From: Eumeta japonica
Lineage: Eukaryota; Arthropoda; Insecta; Lepidoptera; Psychidae
Direction of reading: 5' to 3'
NCBI GenBank assembly: GCA_005406025.1
Contig: BGZK01000077.1
Location: forward strand, 310,001-374,000
Length of the DNA stretch: 64,000 nucleotides
This document shows positions 24,339 to 36,027 of the stretch, piece by piece; within the stretch, counting starts at the first letter, position 1; every line of letters starts with the position of its first letter. Made by a program: the position numbers and the translations under genes. The notes under the pieces were generated by a model. That model was not told the origin of the DNA. It worked only from the letters and a program-made list of their open reading frames with translations, and ran no database searches.

Positions 24339-27300
24339 AAATTAAAGATTAAGATTATTATACCTTTTACATATCGTTTTTTAGATAAAGCGTTAAGAAT
24401 AGCTTCCTCCTATTAGGTTGGGGGAAACGTTTTTTCGTATTTTATATGTAAAAAGTTCGTAAAATCTCTTTGACGCTCGCCTGCATCATGCATTAACAAA
24501 AAGTTTGCAACCCACCGCTCCCACCGGACTCTCGAATCTGCCCCTTCACTACCAATCTCTATCCGAAGAATTGTATATTGATTCGAGAGGATTGACAGAT
24601 ATTGTACACCTAAGCTAGTATCAATTTTTTAATTATCTTTTTCCGCTAATCGCTATATTGTTAATTTTTACATAAGTTTCATGCCAACCAGGCACATCCT
24701 CAGGAAAATGCAAACAGTCACATTTACCAGGTCGTAAGGAGTGTTAGAAACAACCGAAAAATGCGGTCCCAACCTCGTTATGTGAACTGCTATCATGCAA
24801 TGTCAAAGGGTGACAAAAGCATACTTACCAGCAGCCACAGACCACCACCAATAGATATCTTGTCAATTGTCAGACTAACCATTACCCAAATAGTTACTGG
24901 CAAGCGTCCAATAATGGCTATTTATAAATGTTAATTCGGTCATTGAGCAAATTATTATCTTTCGAATTTATAAAATCTTTCGAAATTTTAAATTAAAGAT
25001 AATAACTTCTTGTCACAGTTTTTTGATCAGATATCCCAAAATTTCTACACATCTTGAATTTATATTTAAAATAATAATAAACTATTTCCCCGACCTGATA
25101 TGATTATGACTTAATCATCATTTTAGGCATTAATGGTCTAATGTAAATACAAAATCATTGTGGAATTATATTACACCAAAAAGTAAACGTCAGCAACAAT
25201 TATCTGACGCAATGAAGTTGACGCAATGAAATAACTCGTGTAAATTAAAAAATATTACACATGCAGAGTGGGGACAATATGAACTTTTTGGTAGTTTTTA
25301 TTTCGGTGGCTTTCCCATCCAAAATAGTTCTGTCTGTATTATTAATTTAAATATAGTTTTAGATATTCTTGGAATTGAGTGAATGAATACAAAATTAAAG
25401 AATTTTGGGTCTTGGTATTTAATCATACTATTTACAAGTAATAGTTTTTTTTTTGTTTTGTTTTTATGAAACAGAACCCTAGTAACAAATAATAACGTTC
25501 TGGCGGCGCCCACTTATATTTGTGTTACAGAATATTTTTTATTAACAGTTCATTCAACATACATTTATTTTTCCTAATAAACAAAAAATCCTGAATGATT
25601 CATATGATATGTCACAATATTAATTCAAATTCATATAACACATTACAAAGCATTGTCGAGAATAACCAGAGACAACATAATGTACGTATATGGCGATGGG
25701 TAGTTTTAGGGTTTTGGTCAACGAGAAAAAAAAAAGTATCTGTACTCTAATAAAATATATTATATCTTGATAATATCTATTGAGACATAAAATGGAAAAA
25801 ATACAAGGGAGGGTAATGTTTATATATTAACTTCTACCGAAAAACATATTTGTAACATTAAAATATGTTACCTACCTTGTGAGCATAAAAATGTTCTTGA
25901 TAGGTCATATTTATCAAAGGAATAATAATTATAATATAGATAATGTAATGTAATAATAGAGAATTGAAGGCCTATGATAGTTCAGAGTAACTAAGGGGAA
26001 GTCAAAAAGACTATCTTGGGAACAAGAAATCCTTTAGAACAGAGCAATAGGGTTATATCACAACTTGTGTGATTGAGGTTCCATAAGACAAAGGTTGCGT
26101 CATAGAAAGGGATTAAGTTTCAGCTTTAATTTTGACGACGTGTATAATAAGGGCAGCTCTTTTTATGTAATTAATTTTGTGTTCTTAATTTGTTCAAACT
26201 TGAATCAGAGAATGTTATCCGACTCCTTTTGTGTGTTGTATGCTTTATTAAAATTTGTCAGTATATGCATTTTTTTATTTCGAAAGATATGTTATGTTAT
26301 TATACGATAATAATTATTTTTTCATATTTCATCTGATATGGGTGACATTAACATTCATATTACATATTTTTATCACTATAGCAGTGGAAGTTTCAGTATG
26401 GGATTCAGAGTTGCACTAAAATGCTTATAAACGTTTTGAACGCGCGAGGCTGCGCACTGTTTAGTTCTCTACTTCCCCGCACTTAAAAATTCACTATAAA
26501 TTTCTGGGTTATACTTGTTTCTTATACGAATTATTGTATTCTTTAGGAAATAAGGCAGCAAAAAAGTATCTACATTTCTCTTCACTTACGTCAGAAAATT
26601 TACAATGTATTTATAAAGTATGTCGTATCCGTTTTGTCGGTATTTCTGTTTCCACTTTACAAAAGTAATCGCGAGTGTTTTCAAAAGAAAACATGATATA
26701 TGTATATCAAAATATATACATATATCAAAATACATAGAATACTTTATAGCATAGAACAGTATATACTTTTATAACGTTTCTCAAATGTAAATAGGTAAAA
26801 AATGCGCCTAAAGTTTCCTTTGTCGGTTTTGACATATAAAATAGCGGTTATGATTTTAACGTGTTGATTTCATTTATAATTTATTACATTTTAAATAATT
26901 TGCAGTGATGAATTGTGATAATAGTTTTATCTCAGTTTACCTATATTGTGAAATTATTACATATTTATAAAAATAGAGTGTTGAATGTGGCCAAGGGCGA
27001 ATGGGTGTATTGTATTTTGCAGTGATAGCTGGAAAGAAATTCCGTAAGTATTTTTTGATAAAATCACACATAAAAAAAAGAAATAATAACTTTATTCTTT
27101 ATTTTTTAATTTTTGCGACTTGTGGTCAGCTGGCGCCTACTATAATCACAACCGTTTGGCGAGTATAATGCATGGGCGCCATAAGCAATTTTCGTGGTCA
27201 TGTTTTGTTGATTTTGTACTAATAGTGTGTAGTTGTACTGTCGCATATGTAAATTTATCAAACTATAATAACGTTACAAAAGAGATATCTCGCTTTTGTG

Positions 27301-27867
27301 AAGAAATACTGTATTTTCTCGAAATAATGTGCAGTGAAATTACCATAAATGATTTTAGTTCATTTGCACAACAATCCTATTATATTCCCATTAAAATGTC
27401 TGTAACAATGTATTTAATGCGTAATAAGAATCTAATTGTAAATTGAAAACGAATACAGTAACATAATAAATACAAGCATATAAGTTTATTTTACAAAGTT
27501 TTTGGTTAAGGTGCGTCAATACAATTATTGACACATATAGATTAACCATGCTCGGGGCGCTAAAAAGTGCTATTAAAATTGCACGCTCAAAAGATTGATG
27601 TGTAAACGATGTGACACTAGGTATTATGTATTAAAAGAGATTAAATTTAATAATCATTATAGTCTTGGTATCTATCTAGTTAAATAACAGCAAACCTTAG
27701 CCGCCAGTCTTCAGTTTCTGAACTGAAAGTTCAGAAGGTTTAGAAAGTTCAAAAGATATTACTTACTGCAGTCGGTCTAATGCTCCCGTCTTTTTTAGAA
27801 AATGCACACAACGAAGCTCCATACGTGAAGGAGAAAATTACAAATGGCTAATAAGCAAGAAATTGAT
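24339..27867. other. Intergenic, repeats only
   Basis: No host gene is recognised. Near 24413 'TATTAGGTTGGGGGAAACGTTTTTTCG' (start of the block) resembles a mariner-type end, but no partner end was found. An ORF at 27120-27446 (108 residues from an in-frame TTG) has no recognised motif. A possible small first exon (ATG 26985, MWPRANGCIVFCSDSWKEIP, good donor GTAAGT at 27044) could not be joined to anything. The rest is AT-rich with short low-complexity runs. Confidence 0.4.
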
Positions 27868-28135
27868 CAGCCTGGTGATAGTTTCGCACAGGCGGGACCT
27901 TTGTCACCGGCAGATAGCAAACAAAATTCTTTTAGGTGTTGAGGTCTGATTCCGTCTGGATCCGAGGCTGATTCATTATAAATAGTGTTAAGGGCGTTTA
28001 GAACATCCTTGACATTAACAGATAATGATGTGTATGAGGAATCCGGGATTGGTGAAAGAGACAAATATCGGAAAGGCGTGGGGTGTTTGTTTTTAAAAAA
28101 CAAACGATGTTTCACATTACTGCTAGGGACCCGTT
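27868..28135 (-). pseudogene. LINE reverse-transcriptase fragment
   Basis: The minus-strand frame reads VLNALNTIYNESASDPDGIRPQHLKEF, the N-terminal reverse-transcriptase block (S.GPDGLRPQHLK-type) of CR1/Jockey-like LINEs. Only this block is present; no other domain is contiguous. Confidence 0.65.
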
Positions 28136-28273
28136 TGAAACCAGAAGACGGACAGCTCCTCTCAAATCACCCCTGTAAACTTTTGATTGGATAGTTTTAT
28201 GGACTGATAGCAAACGAGCGTTTATAGGTTGGTCTAAAAAATATTCAGAGTTGCCCTGAATATTATGTCGGAC

Positions 28274-28557
28274 CTTAGGGGCATCCATTAATTACGTGAG
28301 GCTATTTTAGTGATTTTTGACACCCTCCCCCGTAATCCCCTTAATCTCACGTGAGATTTATCAAAATTATCAAGTATTTAACCTCATTTGAGTGGAAAAT
28401 TATATTAAATTTTATCCTGTTTTCTTTCAATTTTGCACTGTTTCTTGTGAAAAAAAAAATTACGTGATATTTGTCGAGCCCCCTCCACCGCCGTAAGATT
28501 GGGTGAGATTCAGCTTGACCCTTCAAGCGCCTCACGTAATTAATGGATGCCCCCTTA
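28274..28557. mobile_element. 276-bp MITE with CTTA target duplication
   Basis: The element is 28278-28553 and begins GGGGCATCCATTAATTACGT, with its exact complement at the right end. The perfect terminal match covers about 25 bp (…ATTAATTACGTGAGGC). CTTA flanks both sides (28274-28277 and 28554-28557). There are sub-terminal CACCCTCCCC and CCCCCTCCACC blocks and no ORF. Very well preserved ends. Confidence 0.85.
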
Positions 28558-28998
28558 TTCGTGAGACTGTCATGACTGTCTTTCTCAGCAGTCTAGCGCT
28601 GTAAAAGCAAAAGAGAAAAGGGTAAACCAGTCATCAGTTCCATTGGTTCAAATGCATTTTTCGGTAATTTTGATTAATCAACCGGCGGCATTATTTTTCG
28701 CTCCCTTGGACACATGCCGAAGGATTCGATTACATTTTTTAAGCTTTCCAATTTAATGTAAATGGTTTTGTGATGTTGGCTTAGTTGAAGTGGTTGGAGG
28801 AAATGCATTGGACATTTGGCACTCCATTAAAAGCCACCGGTGGGATATACTGGGAAGATATCAAACTGGACCCCGAGGCAGAATGCCTTTGTGCATGTGG
28901 CCAATGTATGGAGGAAGTGTGGACTGATATATAATTTGGATGATCCGGACAGTAAGGAGCAAGAGGTCTGGGGTGGAAGACTTATAGAACTAGGCATA

Positions 28999-29558
28999 CA
29001 GTAGAACCTCGATAACTCAAACCTCGGTAACTTAAAAACCTCTATAACTTCAATAAGTAATCTCTGTATTGGCCCTCAGTAATTTAAAGAAATGTTTCCA
29101 CAACCTCTATAACATAAAATTTTTTGTCAATGAGTCATTTTGAAAGAGTGTGCAAAACAAAAGGTTTCGGTATTTATTGCTTGCACATGTTTACTAGTTA
29201 AATTGTTAACGTAAACAATACATATGCCACCTATTGTTTGCTTCTTCGAAATTCTTTAAAGCTTTGCGGCGGTTAGCCTTAAGATATAAGTAAGCCTTGG
29301 ATCATGAGTTTTTGATCATTGTCCTGGAAACATAGCTTTACTTACTGTGTGATAAAACTGGCTTAAAGTGAGTTCAAAGAGAAAACTAACAACACTCACA
29401 TACGCTAATAAAGGGTGGAACAAGGGTACATACATACATATGTACATACCTAGCTCTATATTAACCTATCCCTAACATAGACCCTTGATAACTTAAAACC
29501 TCTATAACTTAAAATGTTTTGTGTTTCCCTTGGATTTTAACTTATCGAGGTTCAACTG
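28999..29558. mobile_element. Pogo/Tigger-like non-autonomous element
   Basis: 560 bp. It starts CAGTAGAACCTCGATAACTC and ends in GAGTTATCGAGGTTCTACTG-like sequence (actual right end TAACTTATCGAGGTTCAACTG, 21 bases with 3 differences); TA is present on both flanks (28997-28998, 29559-29560). Several internal copies of 'acctctataac' resemble the end motif. No transposase is present. CAGT-starting ends plus TA duplication fit the pogo class. Confidence 0.8.
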
Positions 29559-30200
29559 TATAATGTTTAAAAATTGTCATTTAACAATCGATGTACCTTG
29601 CGTCATGGAATCTTAGAAACTAGTCTATCAGTTTTTTTTTTTATATAATATGGCATAATATAAATAAATCTTATGTTTTTATTATTATTAAATATTAAAC
29701 AAAGTAAGGATTAAATTATAATAAATACAGTTGGTTCAAGTAGTACTTTGTGATGCTATCCAAATCGTTCTAAACCCTTGTAACCGCCTTTACACTGTCA
29801 CATGAATATTTATTCTTTAATCTCTAACAATAAACCTTGGAAATACAGCCTTCGGACCTTAAGTGCAGTTTTTTACAAAATGGTGTATACTGTGAGTTTT
29901 ATCCATAAATAAAAAGAATATAATTCTCCTGAGTAAGATCTAAAGCTAATCGAAACATAAACATTTAATAGAGAGCTAAAACTCAGAAAATGTTGTCAAT
30001 TCAGGCACTATTTTAAGATGATGTCAAAATCTTAGTGGGTATTCGTGATCATCACTATACGGGCATTTGAATATTTGTGTTTCAGTGTGGATTAAGAAAG
30101 TTGTAGATAGTTCAGGCACTATTTTTCAATGATATCGTATTGTATAGGTACTAGTGACCACAACTTCACTGGCGTTTGGATGTTTATATTCCAGTATCGC

Positions 30201-30902
30201 AGTGTCGGACTGGTCATATAGTTGAGGTGGCGTTTGCCTTCCGGACCCCAGCCTGTGCGAGCTCCAACCACACATATCCTCAGACTTACGATCTACATAC
30301 AAAAATAGTTAATTCATACTTATAGAGAAATAAAACACAAATTCGAAAAATGGTTGACCACGAAGCCATCCTTAAAACTTCCCACTATTTAGGTCAGAGA
30401 TATGACTACTTGTACATTATTGAACTCAAAAATTGTAATGCGCTTTTTTTTTGTTTTTGAACAACAATCTCTACCGATTAATTAAATTGTGGAATTCAAT
30501 GTTGTTTTTAGTACAAAAATGATGTTCTTTCAAGAGTATTGCTCCATCAAAAAATTTGAAAGTTATTTTAAAAAAAAACATTTTTGAAAAATTTTAAACG
30601 CCATATCTTTTGAATAAGTGGATTTTGATCTGTTTTGCGATGTTTGATGTGGGGTTTCGTCGTATGAAATGATGGACGTATTAAAATCGACATGTTAAAA
30701 AAATTGGAAAGTTAGTTTGAAAAAGCACTTTTTTGGAAATTTGTAGACGGCAGTAACTTTTAAACGAATCACCTGATCTCTTTTGTGACATTAGACGTAC
30801 GTTTTTAACCATTAAAATTGTGTATCACATCTACCCTTATCGAAGGCATCTGGGGAAGTCTTAAATTCATAATACCACCCGGCCCTTCAAGCTCAGTCCG
30901 AC
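30201..30902. mobile_element. ~700-bp element with GTCGGACTG ends, copy 1
   Basis: The left end has AGTGTCGGACTGG and the right end CTCAGTCCGAC, a 9-bp inverted pair. GTATC lies just outside each side, within two or three bases, so a 5-bp duplication is possible. The interior has repeated 'aaaatttgaaagt/aaaattggaaagt' and 'taacttttaaacgaat' motifs and no ORF. The right 330 bp recur in inverted orientation at 47552-47869. Ends and duplication size are hAT-like; class is uncertain. Confidence 0.6.
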
Positions 30903-33827
30903 CCGTATCTAACTAGAAGACGCTATACTACGTAAATGCTGTTGAAAAAACGATAAAATGCATAGCTATTGACATGGAGGCTATAAGGGTTTTGACACTC
31001 ACTGTTGGAGATGGCTGGTTTATTGTTGTTGGTTGGTCATTTTTCCCTTCGGTCGACAAAGTCACACTATTTTTCAGCATGAAAATCATTTGTTTTTTTT
31101 TACCTGATCGTGACCAATAGGTATCAAACATTATTGGTTGATCGCAAATAGTCATAAACAAACCAAAACCTTTTTAAAAAAGTGCATTTAATGCAAGATC
31201 CTTTTTGTGTTTTTATTATTTTTTAATTTACAATTATTCAGATCAAATTTTTCGCAGACAGTCCTATATCATCGCGTTCACAATGAAATAATGTTTATTT
31301 TGATGTAAGATTTATTTATTAAACTTATAGGTGTAAATAACTAGTATCGACTCTACCTGCCAACACAACAGTTACGCCAGGAAAAAATAATAGACAACCT
31401 AACGTTTGTAGGTATATTCTATACCTAGGTTTCATACTTCAAATTAAAGGTTTTTTCGTAAAAAAAAAACGATAACTATATTTAAAGAAAAATGTATTTT
31501 TTAATTTTTAATTAGTCATTGACTGACCTGGAACTTTTTACTAACCCACTCGCGGTATATTTTTTAATATACTAATTTGATTATAAAATACTTTTCAACC
31601 ATTAAACAGACGGGTGAAGGTCATTTCTAATTCAAATCTTAGACAAATACCATTTGAGTTGAAATTTGTCACTTAATGAAAACAGAGTATGTCACATGCA
31701 ACTGCGAGGGGTTAAGGTATATTATTATATTGTGTGCACTGAGTATGCATACACTTAGTACAGTGTATGAATTTTAAAGTGAAAGTTGTGATTTATTGCA
31801 GAAGTTTAAATAAATTCAATTAACGGCCGGTGTGGTATGTGTATCGATAATTAATTTAAATTTTATAAAGAATAATCTGATTCTAACGACAATAAATTAT
31901 GTTATCAGTCAGTCATTAAACCTACGCGAATATACAAAATTAAATTTGTTATTTGAATTGAAGTTCAATTTTATATCCTACTTAGAAGTAGGGTATAAAA
32001 TTGCACGGGCGGGACTCGGTGCGAACATTGTGATGTCTACTCCGAGAATGAAAACTGTTTAAAATAGTAACTAAATGTCAAATATGTAAGTGTAGTTATA
32101 TACCTCATGTAATGTTATGGAACCCAACGACAATTTCTTTTTTACATTCTATAAAATTCACTGTTTTCTGTTATCTACTTTGTATAAATCTCTTTTGAAA
32201 GAAGAGTTTAGGATACAAGGAGCACAAATTCGGGTATCAATCACACTTGCAAGCGAGCAAACAAATATGACAAAGTATTAAAAGTTGACAGGCCCAAATC
32301 AGATATTGAGCGCGAAACTTAATTATATTTTGATAATATCGGTATGAATGGAATCGGAATCGAATCTTTCTCTTACTAAAGAGTCAAGATTCCATTTTAC
32401 ATAATGTTTATACCTAATAATATTAGACTTCCGTAGTCAACAAGGAACCCTTATAGCTTCGCCATGTCTGTCCGTTCGTCCGTTTGTCTGCGGCTTAGTT
32501 CAGACACATTGAAAACTGTTTTTCGATTTTGGGATGCCTTTGCGAAATATTAAGCTTTAAAGTGCTACTTTTTGGTACAGTCAAGTGTTACTCTCCTCCC
32601 TCCGCCCCTACCCGCTCTACCAAGTAAATGGTTATTCTTGGATAAGCGGAAAAATTGACGGCAGTAGTGTATGTAAAGAAATTAAAACTAAAACAAAATT
32701 GTTTTACAAGTTAACGATTAACGTTCGATCAACTTAAAAAATGTATTTAAAGAAATAAAAAGCGAAATTTCGTACACATTCATAGAAAATTAATTATATG
32801 GCCTTGTTTGTTGTGTAAAACAGGTAGTAAATATTAGCTTATAAACCATGTGAAATAATCCAAATATGAAATCATAACATCCTTAACACCCGTCCTATGC
32901 GGACCCATTTTTGACGTCATGAATCATTAAATCGTGAACTTAATAAGTTCATCGTATCAAAGTCCGCATATTATATGAGGAACTACAGAAAGCTACATTG
33001 CGCGTAGCCTGACACGCATTTGGCTGTTTATTTTTTTAATTTTTTAAATAATGTGCAATGTTAGATTTTCATTATGGTGTTTAATGAAATTATAAGCCCA
33101 TTTCGTCCCCGATAGTTTCCCATTAAAACAATTAAACAATTCTTGCGTTCCAAGTTTTGTAAAGCATTATGCTTAAATCAAGCAAGGACAATGAACAGCG
33201 GAACTCGCCAGCAGCGACAAGTTTTAATATTTATTTCTTCTTCAAATTACTCTTCTCTTCTTCGAATATTAAAAGAGTAGAACGTCCAAAAGTTAGACTG
33301 TACCATGTAATTTGTTTAACAATGTTTTCCGAAAGCTGCCATGTGGTTTTTCCATCTCTCATAACGACAATTCCTTTTTTTTAGATTTATCAGTGCAAGT
33401 TCTAGTATAATTAAACTACTGTTTGTTGTGTATTATCTTTTTTCTCTCTTAATTTTTATTTTACTTGCTTATGCTAAAACGATCTGACATATCTCCTTTT
33501 TAAAATTTCTGTCTTCTGTGACCTTTGAATCCAATGTTGAGCTATCTGTCGTTACGACAGTCCGTTAGGCCCATACATAATACGACTTCGTCTCACGGCA
33601 AAAATGAACTGAGTGCGGAGTGTACTCATTGTTCTAACGAAACATTAAATTTGCTTTTTTTTTTTTATTTTACTTATTTTTCTAATAGGGAATAAAAGTA
33701 GTCATGTTGAGCTTATAATAGCATACCTAAAATTAATTAATAAAAAAATAAGATATAGATGTGGTCAAGTTGCACGTCGTAAATTAAAACAATTTTCACG
33801 GATCTGCGACGTGACCTTAGTAAAACA
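30903..33827. other. Intergenic, mostly unassigned
   Basis: AT-rich with no recognised gene. At about 32430-32560 a GTCTGTCCGTTCGTCCGTTT block after 'aaggaaccc' is another RTE-like LINE tail. A small ORF on the minus strand (30928-31161) has no family features. Confidence 0.4.
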
Positions 33828-34290
33828 AAAAATTTGGTTGCCTGTAAAGTCGGTATACGGGCGAAAGTTTTACGTGACAACGACTTTGAATGGTAAAATC
33901 ATTTTAATGTGAATATTCATTCGTATAGTAGGAAGAAGGATGAAATAATAGTAACAATTTAAAACATTTATTTATACAAAGAATTATATTTAAAACATTA
34001 ATTTATACAAAGAATCTCGCACTGAATTTCATATTAACAAAATTTTATTTTTACCTTTACACATACATACGTATTTATATACAAATATACATACAATAAC
34101 TTGCAATACATTTGCAAGCTATGCACTAATTCTCTAGCGCGCGCAGACCGATCATAGTTGAGTGGGAGAGACGCAAGGCATTCGGCGGGCCTCTCTCTCG
34201 TTCGGTGACTCATCGTTACGTTACCGAGCGTTACACTTTTTCAAAGTGACTCCCAGCCGCAACCTAATTTAAGACGTTGTCACGTCAAAA
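33828..34290 (+). repeat. 463-bp dispersed element, copy 2
   Basis: Same element as 10208-10680, same strand, 23.6 kb away, differing by two short indels. Its flanks are unrelated to those of copy 1, which fixes the element boundaries at AAAAATTTGG (left) and CGTCAAAA (right). Confidence 0.85.
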
Positions 34291-34376
34291 GTATATACAA
34301 TAACGGTAACATTCTTATATTAAACCTCTTTGTAGTCAACGAAATCCTTTGTTCTTCGCCGTTTATAATCAGCCTA

Positions 34377-35581
34377 TTAGGCTCGTATTAATAAATCGCT
34401 CTTATCTATAAGAGCTGTATTCAGTAGTACAGTTGTAAGATCTGTTGCTCATTAATAAACGTTACTTAAGTTCGATTTGTGGTAACACATATCAGCGGAG
34501 TGCTGTCAAATGACATCTGTGTATTGACGTATTAATAAACGTAACTCGCGTTCTTTGAGTAACGTTTTATGATACCTTAATGAAGAATATCAGCTGAGTG
34601 TGGTCATTTGTTCACTTAAGATCGAGCATAGACAAAAAGAGGGAATAATGGAAGATATTGATATCTATAATCATTATGATTATTATGATATTTAAGATGA
34701 ATTTTTCGCTCCGGTGACTAAAAACCTCGAAAGATATCAAAATTATTTAGAAACTTTCGTGTATATTTTATATATGTCAAAGCTAAATACTTTAAACATT
34801 AAAAATTATTATTCAGATTTTGCTGATGATACTTGATACATACAATCTGGATTTGAATTATATTCTCGTGTTATCCGATCCCATGCTACGTGCCTTGATT
34901 TAAGGGTGTTAGTGCTCGTATCCTTGCATTCGACTGTTTTTATATTTGCTTAAGATACTTAAAAAAATTTTTTTTTTCTAATACTGAGAATATGTGTTTT
35001 TTATCCATTACAGTAATAAAATAATAACTGCACACAAAAATATTAGGATGCAAAAAATTAATTAACTTCTATCAATTTTTCAAAAATGTACTCTTGCAAT
35101 TCACAACACAATAAACAACCATAAACACTGCACCAATGGCGCATGACAACGTTACGTTCCGACAAAATAAAATATTCATACAAAAATATGTTAGTTAACA
35201 TTATTTACTAAAATGTGCATTAAATGCATTGAAAAATAACAATAAAATAATGACTTTTATGATTGTAATTTATTATAATATTTATAATGATTATATAATG
35301 CCATTAATATAATAATTTTCATTTATATTGTATTACTGATGTCATTTTTCGATTTTTTTCCTATAACGGAACGTTACTAGTTCATTCCGACAAAATAAAA
35401 TGTTCATTCTTTTTGACAGATACTTAAGATACTCTACTTGAGTTATACGTCATATGTGTATGATTTAGGATTGGTTTATTAATTCGTCCATGACTTAAAA
35501 CTAATATTGACAGCTGAGATGTCATCGTTTGATATAAGTCTTAAGATCTAATGTGAGAGCGATTTATTAATACGAGCCTTA
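34377..35581. mobile_element. 1.2-kb non-coding element, TTA target duplication
   Basis: Element 34380-35578 (1,199 bp). The left end GGCTCGTATTAATAAATCGC is matched by an exact complement at the right end over 23 bp. TTA is duplicated outside both ends (34377-34379, 35579-35581). The interior holds several copies of an ATTAATAAACGT/ACTTAAG-type motif in both orientations and no transposase ORF. A 3-bp TTA/TNA duplication with long sub-terminal repeats fits a PIF/Harbinger-class non-autonomous element. Confidence 0.8.
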
Positions 35582-36027
35582 GACGATCTTCAAGATTGTT
35601 ACAGTGTGTTCTGTGATAAAACCATAGACTAATATGATTACTAATACTGTGTGAGAACATTATTGGTCTGTGGTGACATTTTTGTTTGACAGATACGTCG
35701 TAGAGATTAGTTTGCTCAGTGTTAATTTCGTTTATGTCGGTATTTTGTTTGTATTTTTTTTAATGAGAACCCTGTCAACAATAAAATATTTAATTATATG
35801 CCAAATACGTTAAATAATTGTAAAACCTGATATTTCTTGCTATATATATTTTAAAACAATGAATTTTCATTTGTGAGGTCTACTACTAGGCTGTTTATTT
35901 CTGGTTTTTTTGTATTCAATATAAAGATTTTTTTACCTACGGAAATTAAAACAATCAGATTCACAAATAATTAAAATTACCCCAATTTTTCATATTACGT
36001 CGTTGGATATAATAATATTAAATCATT

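Noticed and set aside
24413..24450. Second mariner starting at the TTAGGTTGGGGG block
   Set aside because: Only one end-like sequence; no partner end and no transposase remains within 1.5 kb.
10208..34290. The two near-identical repeats as LTRs of one 24-kb retroelement
   Set aside because: The DNA between holds a host gene and unrelated elements, there is no primer-binding site or gag/pol, and the ends are not TG…CA with a target duplication.
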